DNA from: JAXLRU01 sp046330935
GTDB taxonomy: Bacteria > Actinomycetota > Actinomycetes > Actinomycetales > Kineosporiaceae
Direction: 5' to 3'
Assembly: GCA_046330935.1 (NCBI GenBank)
Contig: JAXLRU010000008.1
Span: 62,001-126,000, forward strand
DNA: 64,000 nucleotides
Part shown: positions 8,896-16,982 of the stretch, one piece after another
How the letters are laid out: each line of letters opens with the position of its first letter
Position numbering within the stretch: the first letter of the stretch is position 1
Program-made: the position numbers and the translations under genes
The notes under the pieces: generated by a model
What the model was told of the DNA's origin: nothing
What the model saw: the letters and a program-made list of their open reading frames with translations, nothing else
Database searches by the model: none

Positions 8896-9264
8896 GGGGG
8901 TGATCGGTTTCGACGTCGGTCGTCGATCCAGGAGAAGCGAGTCGAGAAGGTGACGTGATCTCGTTAACCATCGTCGCAAACCATAGGTGCCGATTCTAAG
9001 AGCACCGACTTCGTCCTCGCCGCCTGAGCGAGCCACGAAGTCCGTGAGCCCGAGCTCGCCTGCGGCTCGGTTCCTCGCGTCATCTAGCTAGGCCACTGGT
9101 CAAGGGCCCGGTCACGGGGCCTGAGACGACAACCAACAGTGACTGAGCCCGGCTTGAGGACTCGTCCGTGTGATCCTCAGGGCTGAGAAATGCTGCTACG
9201 GACTGCGCTCGGAGAAGTCCTGGAACCACGCCGGCGGACCCGGGTTCGATTCCCGGCACCTCCA
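8896..9264 (+). ncRNA. ssrA: Transfer-messenger RNA
   Basis: Rescues stalled ribosomes together with SmpB. The 5' end GGGGGTG (8896-8902) pairs over 7 bp with CACCTCC (9257-9263), followed by discriminator A; CCA is not encoded. GATCGGTTTCGAC after the 5' arm and GGGTTCGATTCCC near the 3' end are the tRNA-like D and T regions. The tag reading frame runs from GCC at 8989 to the TGA at 9025-9027 and encodes ADSKSTDFVLAA, the actinobacterial type with the LAA degradation signal. A TAAAGT at 8808-8813 might be a -10 box for a longer precursor. Confidence 0.96.
8989..9027 (+). other. tmRNA proteolysis tag frame
   Basis: Twelve codons from the resume codon GCC to TGA encode ADSKSTDFVLAA. The Ala-Asp-Ser start and Leu-Ala-Ala end match other actinobacterial SsrA tags; Val replaces the more usual Ala before LAA. 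Confidence 0.85.
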
Positions 9265-9266
9265 CT

Positions 9267-9319
9267 CGAACGTCAGCAGGGCCCCGACATGCCTTTCGTC
9301 GGGGCCCTGCTGACGTTCG
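9267..9319 (+). terminator. Long perfect hairpin after ssrA
   Basis: Two 22-base arms (9267-9288 and 9298-9319) are exact reverse complements around a 9-base loop, starting 2 bases after the tmRNA discriminator. The position fits the ssrA terminator, although the stem is unusually long and no T-run follows. A second smaller inverted repeat (GGGATC 9332-9337 with GATCCC 9346-9351) is followed by TTT. Confidence 0.75.
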
Positions 9320-9364
9320 AATCGACCTGTCGGGATCCGGAGCCCGATCCCTTTGGGCGTTCAG

Positions 9365-9410
9365 GCGACGGATCCCGGCACCTCCAGGCGACCGATCCCG
9401 GCACCTCCAG
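9365..9410 (+). repeat. Tandem 23-bp repeat resembling the tmRNA 3' end
   Basis: Two adjacent copies (9365-9387 and 9388-9410) differ at one base. Each contains CCCGGCACCTCCA, the last 13 bases of the tmRNA gene (9252-9264), and each differs from the longer tmRNA stretch by one missing T. They may be remnants of an attachment site, since integrases often use ssrA 3' ends. No integrase gene is present nearby. Confidence 0.6.
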
Positions 9411-9457
9411 CTCAGGGCGCGCAGGCGGCCCGTGCCCGCGTCGTCACCCCCGACCCC

Positions 9458-10525
9458 TCACCAAGCCCCCCAGAACGTGGGGACGCCGTGGGGCTGCGCG
9501 TGCCCGACGACCTCGCCGTCCAGCCACAGGCCGTGGCCGCGGGGGTCGGCGAGCACCACGGGCTCGAGCGCGACGTGGGCGAGCGGCATGCGGGCTCGGG
9601 CGGCGTCGATCTCGTGCTCGATGCGTCGCCACGCCTCGTCGGGGACGTACTGCTGCATCACCGAGTGCCAGACGACGGTGAGCACGCCCGCGGGCGCGGG
9701 TTCCGTGAGGCGCCGGGCCAGCCACGAGCCGGCTTCGGCGCGCTCGACCGCCGGCGGGCGGGCCGCGGCCTGGGCGAGGGCGGCTCGCAGCCGGGTGAAG
9801 CGTTCGACGTGGTCGGGCCACACGAAGGACAGCAGCCATTCCTGGCCCGTGGCCGAGGTGGCGTCCACGGGGTCGAGGTCGCAGCCCTGCGCGGAGGTGA
9901 CCCGCACCCGTCCGGCGAGGGCGGCGACGTCGGCGGGCACGTCCCGGACGGCGCCGTCCATCCGCACCGGGGCATCGGCCGGTCCCCAGGTGAAGGAGTC
10001 CCCGGTGATCCGGAAGCCGGCCACCCCGAGGTTGAGCCCGGCGCTGGCGCCGATCTCCAGCAGCCGGACGTCGGGCAGCCCGGTCCGCGCGCAGGCGGCG
10101 GCGAGCAGGACGGCGAGCGCGCTGGCGCGGCCCACCTCGTTGGTCTGGGGCGGCAGCCGGATCTCGGTGCGCACCCAGTCCTCGTGCTCGGCGAGCAGGG
10201 CGGCCGCGACCTCCCACGCCCCGGCCGGCTCGCTGGTGCCGCCGACGCTGGGGCAGAACGGCGCGAGGTCGGGAGCCTGCCCGCGCAGGACGAGCCGGTG
10301 GAGGGCGCCGAGTACCCGCAGCTGGACGGCGTGCCCGGGGGAGGTGCCGTCGAAGGGGGCGCACAGGCGTCGGACCACGCCGCCGTCCCGCCAGCCGTCG
10401 GCCAGTCCGCGCATCAGCTCGCCGTACAGGGGCGCTCCGTGCTCGTCGCACCAGGCGGCGTGCTGGAGGAACTGCGCGTCGAGCGGGGTGATCGCCGAGG
10501 GCTGGGCGTGGGGTCCGAGCGGCAT
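9458..10525 (-). CDS. DUF2332 family protein
   Basis: Cytoplasmic protein of 355 residues with the DUF2332 arrangement: a helical N-terminal part (to about residue 130) and a C-terminal half with LLEIGASAGLNL (about 155-167), which resembles a SAM-binding glycine motif. WHSVMQQYV near 285 is another conserved block of the family. The function is unknown; a methyltransferase-like fold is an inference from the glycine motif. The stop lies just downstream of the ssrA repeats, so the two transcription units face each other. The ATG at 10523-10525 is the first start before a gap. Confidence 0.82.
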   Translation of the reverse strand: MPLGPHAQPSAITPLDAQFLQHAAWCDEHGAPLYGELMRGLADGWRDGGVVRRLCAPFDGTSPGHAVQLRVLGALHRLVLRGQAPDLAPFCPSVGGTSEPAGAWEVAAALLAEHEDWVRTEIRLPPQTNEVGRASALAVLLAAACARTGLPDVRLLEIGASAGLNLGVAGFRITGDSFTWGPADAPVRMDGAVRDVPADVAALAGRVRVTSAQGCDLDPVDATSATGQEWLLSFVWPDHVERFTRLRAALAQAAARPPAVERAEAGSWLARRLTEPAPAGVLTVVWHSVMQQYVPDEAWRRIEHEIDAARARMPLAHVALEPVVLADPRGHGLWLDGEVVGHAQPHGVPTFWGAW

Positions 10526-10565
10526 CGGGGCAGTCTGCCAGCGGTCCGCCGTCGCCGCGCCTGGC

Positions 10566-10571
10566 TAGGGT
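10566..10571 (+). promoter_or_regulatory. -10 box for a leaderless DUF1905 transcript
   Basis: TAGGGT ends 6 bases before the ATG at 10578 and no ribosome site is present, so transcription probably starts at the start codon. Confidence 0.45.
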
Positions 10572-10577
10572 GCGGTG

Positions 10578-10871
10578 ATGGACCTGACGTTCACGGGCGA
10601 GGTCATCGAGTGGCGGGGCCCGCCGCCGTACCTGTTCGTGCGACTGCCCGAGCCCCAGGCGGCGGCCGTCGCCGACGTCGCCCCGCTGGCCAGCTACGGC
10701 TGGGGGTGCATCACGGTGCGGGCACGCGTGGGCGAGGTCGCGTTCGGGACCGCGCTGTTGCCGAAGGACGGCGGGTACCTGCTGCCGTTGAAGCTGGCCG
10801 TGCGCCGTCAGCTGGGCATCGAGCTCGGGGACGAGGTCGAGGCGGTCGTCTCGATCGACCTGCGCGGCTGA
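10578..10871 (+). CDS. DUF1905 domain protein
   Basis: Small protein of 97 residues consisting of one DUF1905 domain, a beta-barrel-like fold. It starts DLTFTGEVIEWRG and contains LPKDGGYLLPLKLAVRRQLG and GDEVEAVVSI, all typical of the family. Some homologues carry this domain fused to a YdeI-like (OmdA) module, absent here. Its biochemical role is not known. GTG at 10575 directly precedes the ATG; I use the ATG because of its spacing to the TAGGGT box. Confidence 0.82.
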   Translation: MDLTFTGEVIEWRGPPPYLFVRLPEPQAAAVADVAPLASYGWGCITVRARVGEVAFGTALLPKDGGYLLPLKLAVRRQLGIELGDEVEAVVSIDLRG

Positions 10872-10894
10872 GCCGCCGCCGGGCGGGGGGCGGG

Positions 10895-11659
10895 TCAGCC
10901 GGGGCGCCGGTCGAGGACCACCGAGGAGCCTGCCACGACCTCGGTGCGGCCCTCGCGGTCGAGCAGCCAGGCCGACTGCCGGCCGTGCACGTGCCAGGTG
11001 GTGCCGGGGGCGGCCGCCTCGCCGGGCCATCCGTCGAGCCCGCCCACGAGGGCGGTGTCCTCGTCGACGCCGATCAGCCGCACGCCGGGCGGCGTGCCCG
11101 CGACGCGGCGCAGCACGAGGTCGGGCATGCGGGCGGCGAACCGGTCGAAGTGGGGGATCACCTCGACCATGCCGACGACGCCGAGGCCCTCCAGCGCGGG
11201 GCGCCAGGGCCGGCGGACGTCGGGCAGGCTCGCCGACAGCGCCATCGCGCCGGCACTGCACCCGGCCAGGGCCGCCCCCGCGCGCCAGGCGTCGACGATG
11301 GCCGCCCACACCGGCGTGCCACGGAGGGTGTCGGCCAGGTAGGCGGGGTTGCCGCCGGACAGGTACACGAGGCCGGCGCAGGCCACGAGGTCGGCGAGGT
11401 CGGGCCGCTGCGCGTCGGCGCGGGTGCGGACGTCGACGACCACCTGCTCGACGCCGATCCGTTCGGCGGCGGCGCGCCCCAGGTCGTGCCAGCGTGCGAG
11501 CACCCGGTCCCCCTCGGGGGCGGCGGCCGTGGCGAGCTGGACGTAGCGGGGTGCGCGCCCGGCGATGAGGGCCCGCTCCAGGGGTTCGAGGACCGGCAGG
11601 TACTCCCCGGAGCCGACGAGGGCGACGGGGCCGGCGGGGGAGGCGGTCATGCGGGTCAT
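10895..11659 (-). CDS. Peptidase S51 / cyanophycinase-like protein
   Basis: Class I glutaminase-like hydrolase of 254 residues. The nucleophile elbow GCSAGAM (about residues 128-134) carries Ser as in the S51 dipeptidase and cyanophycinase family; VGSGEY near the start and LSGGNPAYLADTL near 100 are family blocks, and EVIPHFDRF gives a candidate His. The substrate is unknown; S51 enzymes cut after Asp residues. The ATG overlaps the TGA of the upstream TetR gene (ATGA), so the two are translationally coupled and probably co-regulated. Confidence 0.83.
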   Translation of the reverse strand: MTRMTASPAGPVALVGSGEYLPVLEPLERALIAGRAPRYVQLATAAAPEGDRVLARWHDLGRAAAERIGVEQVVVDVRTRADAQRPDLADLVACAGLVYLSGGNPAYLADTLRGTPVWAAIVDAWRAGAALAGCSAGAMALSASLPDVRRPWRPALEGLGVVGMVEVIPHFDRFAARMPDLVLRRVAGTPPGVRLIGVDEDTALVGGLDGWPGEAAAPGTTWHVHGRQSAWLLDREGRTEVVAGSSVVLDRRPG

Positions 11660-12333
11660 CGTGCCGGGTGCCGTGATCCGCCGCTTGCCGAACCAGGGCC
11701 CGCGGGGGCGGTGAACCCGTCGATCAGGGCGGCCAGGCCGCGTTCGAAGACCTCCCGACCGGCGAAGGTGGCGAGCTCCTCGGCGTAGGCGGCGCTGAGC
11801 CCTCCGGCCGAGGCGGTCCGCTGCCTGCCGCGGGCCTGGCGCGCCTGCGGGTCGGGGTCGGTGGCCCGGCCGGTCTCGAACGCCGCGCACCCGACCGTCC
11901 AGACGAGCAGGGCCTGCGCGGCCGTGGCGGCGTCGGCGCCGGCCAGTCCCGCCTGCGTGAGGGCCTGCAGCAGGTGCTCGCCGAGGCGCAGGGCGTGCGG
12001 GCCGGTGCTCTGCCGGACGAGCAGGAGCGGGACGAGGTCGGGGTGGGCGAGCAGCGCAGTGCGGCTGTCGGTGAGGACGGCGACGGCGCGCTCCCGCCAG
12101 GGCAGCTGCGGGTCGGGGTCGGCGATCGCGCCGAGCATGGCCTCCACGAGCTCGTCGATCAGGGCCGACTTGTCGGGGACGTGGGCGTAGAGGGCGTTCG
12201 GTGCGACGCCGAGGCGTTCGGCGACCTTGCGCATGGAGACGGCGTCGATCCCGTCAGCGGCGAGGAGGTCGGCGGCCGCGGTGACCACCTGCTCGCGGGT
12301 GAGGCCGGCGCGTTGACCGGCGGTGCGTGGCAT
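11656..12333 (-). CDS. TetR family transcriptional regulator
   Basis: Repressor-type regulator of 225 residues. The N-terminal helix-turn-helix (about 12-55) reads REQVVTAAADLLAADG and SMRKVAERLGVAPNALYAHVPDK, the canonical TetR pattern. The C-terminal ligand-binding half resembles TetR_C. It is divergent from the hydrolase gene at 12376, and two operator-like palindromes lie between them, so it likely represses itself, the coupled S51-like gene and the divergent hydrolase. The ligand cannot be told from sequence. Confidence 0.9.
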   Translation of the reverse strand: MPRTAGQRAGLTREQVVTAAADLLAADGIDAVSMRKVAERLGVAPNALYAHVPDKSALIDELVEAMLGAIADPDPQLPWRERAVAVLTDSRTALLAHPDLVPLLLVRQSTGPHALRLGEHLLQALTQAGLAGADAATAAQALLVWTVGCAAFETGRATDPDPQARQARGRQRTASAGGLSAAYAEELATFAGREVFERGLAALIDGFTAPAGPGSASGGSRHPAR

Positions 12334-12341
12334 CCCTTTAT

Positions 12342-12374
12342 TGTACGCCGGACATTAAGATTGTACGGTGTACA
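12342..12374. promoter_or_regulatory. Paired TetR operator candidates
   Basis: Two 13-base near-palindromes, TGTACGCCGGACA (12342-12354) and TGTACGGTGTACA (12362-12374), lie 20 bp apart centre to centre, on the same helix face. They fill the whole space between the divergent TetR and hydrolase genes, and the second ends one base before the hydrolase ATG. Confidence 0.7.
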
Positions 12375-12375
12375 T

Positions 12376-12957
12376 ATGAACGTGATCCTCTTCCACCACG
12401 GCCAGGGCCTCACCCCTGGCGTCCTCGCCTTCGCCGACACGCTGCGCGCCGGGGGGCACGTCGTGCACACCCCCGACCTCTACGAGGGGCGCACCTTCGC
12501 CACCCTCGAGGAGGGCGTGGCGCACCGGGACGCCCTCGGCATCGCCGAGATCGCCGGGCGCGCCATGGCCGCCGTCGAGCACCTGCCCACCGACGCCGTC
12601 TACGCCGGGTTCTCCCTCGGTGCGGGCCCCGCCCAGCTGCTCGCCCAGACCCGGCCCGGTGCCCGGGGTGCCCTGCTCATGCACGGCTGCCTGCCGATCG
12701 AGGCGTTCGGGAGCTGGCCCGAGGGCGTGCCGCTGGCGGTCCACGGCGCCCAGGACGACCCCTGGTTCGAGCCCGAGCTGGCCGCCGCCGTCGCCGCCGA
12801 GGCCGGCGGAACCGTGCACCTCTACCCCGGCAAGGCGCACCTGTTCGCCGACCCCTCCACGGCCGATCACGACCCGCAGCTCGCCGCCGAGCTGACGGCG
12901 TCGGTGCTCGCCTGGCTCGCCGCGCTGTCCGACCACGCCGCTGCCGCTCAGGAGTAG
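12376..12957 (+). CDS. Dienelactone-hydrolase-like alpha/beta hydrolase
   Basis: Compact hydrolase of 193 residues starting MNVILFHHGQG. The nucleophile elbow YAGFSLGAG (about residues 75-83) has Ser where classical dienelactone hydrolases have Cys; the acid is probably in GAQDDPW (about 134) and the base in GKAHLFAD (about 156). The length suits a minimal DLH domain. The ATG is immediately next to an operator palindrome. The gene is divergent from the TetR regulator and overlaps the S66 peptidase gene by 10 bases at its 3' end on the other strand. The substrate is unknown. Confidence 0.85.
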   Translation: MNVILFHHGQGLTPGVLAFADTLRAGGHVVHTPDLYEGRTFATLEEGVAHRDALGIAEIAGRAMAAVEHLPTDAVYAGFSLGAGPAQLLAQTRPGARGALLMHGCLPIEAFGSWPEGVPLAVHGAQDDPWFEPELAAAVAAEAGGTVHLYPGKAHLFADPSTADHDPQLAAELTASVLAWLAALSDHAAAAQE

Positions 12958-14021
12958 TCGGCCTCGATCCGGCGGGCGGCGCCGTCCACGGTGATCAGAC
13001 CGCCGTGGGGCAGGATCCACTGGGGGCGGGTGTGACCGAACGGCACCCCGACGCACACCACGGCGTCGGGGTGGTACCGCTCCACGAAGGCGAGGACGAC
13101 GTCGCGCTGCTCCTGGCGCAGCCGCCGCCGTTCCTCGGCGCCCGGTCGCCGCGCGTGGTCCGAGACGGGCGGCCGGGCGAGCAGGACGGCCGCGGCGGCC
13201 TCGAGGAACCCCCGCTCGCCCAGCGACCGGACGATCCAGCCCACCTCCCGGGCGGGCAGCAGCTCCTCGGAGGTCTCCAGGAGCAGCACGTGCCCGGCCA
13301 GCTCCTGAGGATCGCGGGGGCCCCGCCCGGCTGTGAGCACCCATTGGAGGACCTCGAGGCAGCCGCCCCAGCCCGGTCCCTGGACGCGCCGGGCCGGACC
13401 GGCCCACGTCCACGGCTCGGTGGGTTCGCGCTCGCCGAAGGCGGTCAGGCTCGACGGCTCCTCCCACGGCACCCCGACGTCCTCGGACTCGCCCGGGTCG
13501 ACCACCTCCACGGCCCCGCCGTCCAGCAGCGCCGCCCGCAGGGACCGGACGTGCACGGGGTCGGCGTGCGGACCGGGACCGAGGTGCACCTGCGTCGAGC
13601 CGCCGTAGAAGCTCGCCACCCCGTTCGACCACAGCCACTGGTGCAGGTTGGTGTTGTCGCTGGTCCCGAGGAAGGGTTTCGGGTCGGCTCGGACGGCGTC
13701 GGCGTCCAGGTGCGGGACGACCGTGATCTGGTCCTCGCCGCCGATCGTCGCCAGGACCGCCCGGATGTCGGGGTCGGCGAACGCCGCGTTGAGGTCGGCG
13801 GCGCGTGCCTGCGGGCTCGCGTCGAGCGTGCGGGTCGTGGGGTACTCCACCGGGACCAGGCCGGTCAGCTCCTGCAGCCGGGTCATCGCCTGCTCGTGCA
13901 CCTGCGGGAACAGCGCCGGCGCGGCGAACGAGGGTGACAGGACGGCGACGCGGTCGCCGTGGGCCGCCTTGCGCGGGTGCACGAGAGGGCGCGGGACGCC
14001 GGGCGTCGGGCGTGCGGTCAT
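12948..14021 (-). CDS. S66 family peptidase (LD-carboxypeptidase / MccF-like)
   Basis: Serine peptidase of 357 residues. The nucleophile is probably the Ser in GTSDNTNLH (about residue 118), with Glu in LLLETSEE (about 250) and His in VPFGHTRPQW (about 327), the Ser-Glu-His triad of S66. The family includes LD-carboxypeptidases that trim the muropeptide D-Ala, and MccF, which inactivates microcin C. The long middle region and the TSDNTNLH sequence look closer to the MccF-like branch, so a role in recycling or detoxifying peptide conjugates is possible. No signal peptide; cytoplasmic. Confidence 0.87.
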   Translation of the reverse strand: MTARPTPGVPRPLVHPRKAAHGDRVAVLSPSFAAPALFPQVHEQAMTRLQELTGLVPVEYPTTRTLDASPQARAADLNAAFADPDIRAVLATIGGEDQITVVPHLDADAVRADPKPFLGTSDNTNLHQWLWSNGVASFYGGSTQVHLGPGPHADPVHVRSLRAALLDGGAVEVVDPGESEDVGVPWEEPSSLTAFGEREPTEPWTWAGPARRVQGPGWGGCLEVLQWVLTAGRGPRDPQELAGHVLLLETSEELLPAREVGWIVRSLGERGFLEAAAAVLLARPPVSDHARRPGAEERRRLRQEQRDVVLAFVERYHPDAVVCVGVPFGHTRPQWILPHGGLITVDGAARRIEADYS

Positions 14022-14052
14022 CTCGCCACCCTGCCGTCTGCCGAGGATGCCG

Positions 14053-14832
14053 TCACCCGAGTTCCGGGCCGACCTCGAGGAAGTCGACGAGCGCCTCGCG
14101 GAAGGCCGGGGAGGCGACCACGCCCGGGTGGTCGCCGTCGAGCAGGAGCAGCTGCGCGCCGGGGATCGCCGCGGCGAGGACCTCGGGGCGCGCGGCGAGG
14201 GCGTCGTCGCGCCCCGCGACGACGAGCGTGGGGGCGGTGACGGCGTCCAGCGGCACCGGGGTGCGGTGGACGGCGGCTGCCTGGGCGGCCAGGGCCCGCC
14301 GGTCGGCGCCGGTGGCGTCGAACCCCGCGCGGAACCCTGCGGCGGTCGGGTCGGTCACGGTCGAGGGGTCGTCGGCGAGGAGCGCCTCGCGCAGGACGAG
14401 CGGGTCCAGGACCCGCCGGTCGACGCCTCCCAGCTCGACCACGCCTGCGCCGACCCCGCCGACGACCAGGCGTCGCACGCGGGGATCGGCCGCGGCCACC
14501 AGCAGGGCCACGACCGCCCCCATCGAGTAGCCGGCGAGGTCGACGACCTGCAGCCCTTCGGCGTCGAGGACGGCGCGCAGGTCAGCGGCCATCCGCGCCT
14601 CGCCGTAGGAGGCGGGGTCGTGCGGCTTGCCGGAGCGGCCGTGCCCGCGCGCGTCGACGGCCAGCACGCGTCGTCCGGCGGCGAGCAGGGCCGCCACGGT
14701 GCCGGTGTCCACCCACTCGCGGTGCGCGTCGGAGCTGAAGCCGTGGTGGAGGACGACCGGGGGGCGCCCGTCGTCGACGCCCCAGGTCTCGTGGACGATC
14801 TCGACGCCGTCGTCGGCGCGCAGCAGCGGCAT
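14053..14832 (-). CDS. Alpha/beta fold hydrolase
   Basis: Single-domain hydrolase of 259 residues. HHGFSSDAHRE gives the oxyanion region, AGYSMGAVVA the nucleophile Ser (about residue 100), GRDDAL the acid and LDGDHPGV the catalytic His (about 238). All triad residues are present. The substrate is unknown. It shares its strand with the S66 peptidase gene 31 bases downstream, so the two may be co-transcribed. No signal peptide. Confidence 0.86.
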   Translation of the reverse strand: MPLLRADDGVEIVHETWGVDDGRPPVVLHHGFSSDAHREWVDTGTVAALLAAGRRVLAVDARGHGRSGKPHDPASYGEARMAADLRAVLDAEGLQVVDLAGYSMGAVVALLVAAADPRVRRLVVGGVGAGVVELGGVDRRVLDPLVLREALLADDPSTVTDPTAAGFRAGFDATGADRRALAAQAAAVHRTPVPLDAVTAPTLVVAGRDDALAARPEVLAAAIPGAQLLLLDGDHPGVVASPAFREALVDFLEVGPELG

Positions 14833-14890
14833 CCGGACATCCTGCCCGGGTGGGTGTGCGGCGGGTCGGCCGGGGCGGGGGCGCTCGGCC

Positions 14891-14896
14891 TACGCT
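14891..14896 (+). promoter_or_regulatory. -10 box for a leaderless DUF454 transcript
   Basis: TACGCT ends 6 bases before the GTG at 14903, with no ribosome site between, suggesting a transcript that starts at the start codon. Confidence 0.45.
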
Positions 14897-14902
14897 GGCC
14901 GG

Positions 14903-15373
14903 GTGAGCGAGGACGCGACGCGCAGCCGGGTGGCCGCCTCCCCGGTGCTCCGCGCGGTCTGGGTGGTCGCCGGGTTGGTGCTGGTCGGCGTCGGTGCCGT
15001 GGGCCTGGTCGTCCCGGGCCTGCCGTCCACCGTGTTCTTCCTCGGTGCCGCGTGGTGCTTCAGCCGTTCCCACCGCCGCCTGGAGCGATGGCTGCTCGGC
15101 CTGCCGCTGGTGGGTGGGCTGATCCGGGACTACCGCGCCGGGCTGGGGATGCCCCGGGCCGCCAAGGTGACCGCAGTGGCGGTGATGTGGACGGCGATCG
15201 CGGTCAGCGCCTTCCTCCTGCGGGGCCGGCCGTGGCTCGCAGCGTCCGTGGTGGCACTGGGCGTGGCGGGTACGGGGGCGATCGGCTGGTGGGTGCCCAC
15301 CCGCGAGACGGTCCTCGCCGCCCGGGAGGCGCCCGCGGGGGCTCCCAAGGAAGCCACGGATTCCACTCGATAG
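14903..15373 (+). CDS. DUF454 (YbaN-like) inner membrane protein
   Basis: Membrane protein of 156 residues. LGVVGLVVPGLPSTVFFLGAAWCFSRSHRRLERWLL-like blocks at about residues 25-70 are the DUF454 signature: two helices with a Pro-Gly-Leu-Pro turn and a Cys-Phe-x-Arg-Ser motif. Two more hydrophobic segments follow at about 90-135. E. coli YbaN has no established function. The GTG start is chosen from the spacing to the TACGCT box and because homology begins soon after. The neighbouring aminotransferase gene has its own ribosome site. Confidence 0.83.
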   Translation: MSEDATRSRVAASPVLRAVWVVAGLVLVGVGAVGLVVPGLPSTVFFLGAAWCFSRSHRRLERWLLGLPLVGGLIRDYRAGLGMPRAAKVTAVAVMWTAIAVSAFLLRGRPWLAASVVALGVAGTGAIGWWVPTRETVLAAREAPAGAPKEATDSTR

Positions 15374-15527
15374 TCCCCTCATGGCGAGGGAATCCGTCGT
15401 CGGGACCCTGTTTCGGTCACGTTTCACGTCGTCGAGGGTGGCTTCTCGAGGGGGTCATGGGTCAGACTGGGGGTGACGGAGGGCGCCCGTGCCCTCCCGG
15501 GTCGTCACCTGACGAGGAGTTCTGATC

Positions 15528-16913
15528 ATGAGCACGCGCGAGGCCGTCGCCCTGGACCGTGCCCGCATCGCCGACCTCACCGCCCGCGAGGCCGCCCGCC
15601 TCGACGAGCGCACCGGAGGCTCGGGAGCGCTCTACGAGCGCGCCCGCCGCACGCTGTCGGCGGGCGTCGCGTCCTCCTACCAGGTGCGGGACCCGTGGCC
15701 CATCTACCTGGAGCGGGGCCAGGGCGCCCACGTGTGGGACGTCGACGGCAACCGGATGGTCGACTTCCACAACGGCTTCGGCTCGATGGTGCAGGGCCAC
15801 GCGCACCCCGCGATCACCCGCGCCGTCACCGAGCGGATCGCGCTCGGCACCCACTTCGCCGCGCCCACCGAGGACGCGGTCGTCGTCGGCGAGGAGCTCA
15901 AGCGCCGGTGGGACCTTCCGCGCTGGCGCTACGTCAACTCCGGCTCCGAGGCGACGATGGACGCGATCCGCATCGCCCGGGCGCTGACCGGCAACGAGAC
16001 GATCGTCAAGATCTTCGGGTCCTACCACGGCCACCACGACTACGTGATGGTCTCGATCGGCGTCCCGTACTCGAGCATCGGCGACCGCGAGAACCTCGCG
16101 TCCCTGCCCTACGGCGGCGGCATCCCGCAGGCCGTCGCCGACATGACGATCGCCGTCCCGTTCAACGACGCCGGCGCCATGGAGCGCCGCATCGAGCGCC
16201 TGATCGCCGAGGGCCGCAAGCCCGCCTGCGTGATCATGGAAGCCGCGATGATGAACCTCGGCATCGTGCTCCCCGAGCCCGGCTACCTCGAGGCCGTCCG
16301 CGAGATCACCCGCAAGCACGGCATCGTCCTGATCTTCGACGAGGTCAAGACGGGTCTGTGCATCGCGGCGGGCGGGGCCACCGAGCGGTTCGGGGTCAAG
16401 CCCGACATGGTCACCCTCGCCAAGGCCCTCGGCGGCGGCCTGCCCATGGGCGCGATCGGCGGCTCCGAGGAGGCGTTCTCGGTCGTCGAGGACGGCACCG
16501 TCTACCAGGTGGGCACCTACAACGGGAACCCGCTGGGCGTCGCCGCCGCCAAGGCCAACCTGTTCGAGGTGATGACGCCCGAGGCGTACGCGCACCTCGA
16601 CGCCCTCAACGACTACATGGTGAGCGGCTGCCAGGCGGTCGTGGAGAAGTACCACCTGCCCGGGTACGCGGTGGGCGTGGCCTCGAAGGGCTGCGTGACC
16701 TTCGCCCCCGAGAAGATCACCGACTACGAGAGCTTCAAGCAGCACCAGGACGGCGAGCTCGCCGACCTCGCGTGGCTGTACAACCTCAACCGCGGCGTGT
16801 TCATGACGCCCGGGCGCGAGGAAGAGTGGACGCTGTCGGTGAGCCACACCTTCGCCGACTGCGACGTGTTCATCACCGCGTTCGAGGAGATGGCGCACGA
16901 CCTGACCGCCTGA
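15528..16913 (+). CDS. Class III pyridoxal-phosphate aminotransferase
   Basis: PLP enzyme of 461 residues in the glutamate-1-semialdehyde aminomutase / omega-aminotransferase group. NSGSEATMDAIRIARA (about 145-160) binds the cofactor phosphate, FDEVKTGL (about 270) holds the Asp that contacts the pyridine N, and the Schiff-base Lys is in TLAKALGGGLPMGAIGG (about 296). The ATG is preceded by GAGGAG at good spacing. It could be a transaminase for an amino acid or amine; it is not a clear HemL, since the heme genes are absent and the C-terminal region differs. It stands alone and ends in a strong terminator. Confidence 0.85.
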   Translation: MSTREAVALDRARIADLTAREAARLDERTGGSGALYERARRTLSAGVASSYQVRDPWPIYLERGQGAHVWDVDGNRMVDFHNGFGSMVQGHAHPAITRAVTERIALGTHFAAPTEDAVVVGEELKRRWDLPRWRYVNSGSEATMDAIRIARALTGNETIVKIFGSYHGHHDYVMVSIGVPYSSIGDRENLASLPYGGGIPQAVADMTIAVPFNDAGAMERRIERLIAEGRKPACVIMEAAMMNLGIVLPEPGYLEAVREITRKHGIVLIFDEVKTGLCIAAGGATERFGVKPDMVTLAKALGGGLPMGAIGGSEEAFSVVEDGTVYQVGTYNGNPLGVAAAKANLFEVMTPEAYAHLDALNDYMVSGCQAVVEKYHLPGYAVGVASKGCVTFAPEKITDYESFKQHQDGELADLAWLYNLNRGVFMTPGREEEWTLSVSHTFADCDVFITAFEEMAHDLTA

Positions 16914-16925
16914 GCGCGCGACATC

Positions 16926-16960
16926 ACGAGGGGTGCCGGACGACGTCCGGCACCCCTCGT
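16926..16960 (+). terminator. Terminator after the aminotransferase gene
   Basis: A perfect 16-bp inverted repeat (16926-16941 and 16945-16960) with a 3-base loop lies 13 bases after the stop codon. It is positioned to stop both this gene and the convergent protease gene. Confidence 0.8.
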
Positions 16961-16982
16961 GCGTGCGCGACGGGTCCGTGCT

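Noticed and set aside
12327..13937. Long plus-strand frame opposite the S66 peptidase
   Set aside because: The minus strand encodes a full S66 triad; this frame is a GC shadow.
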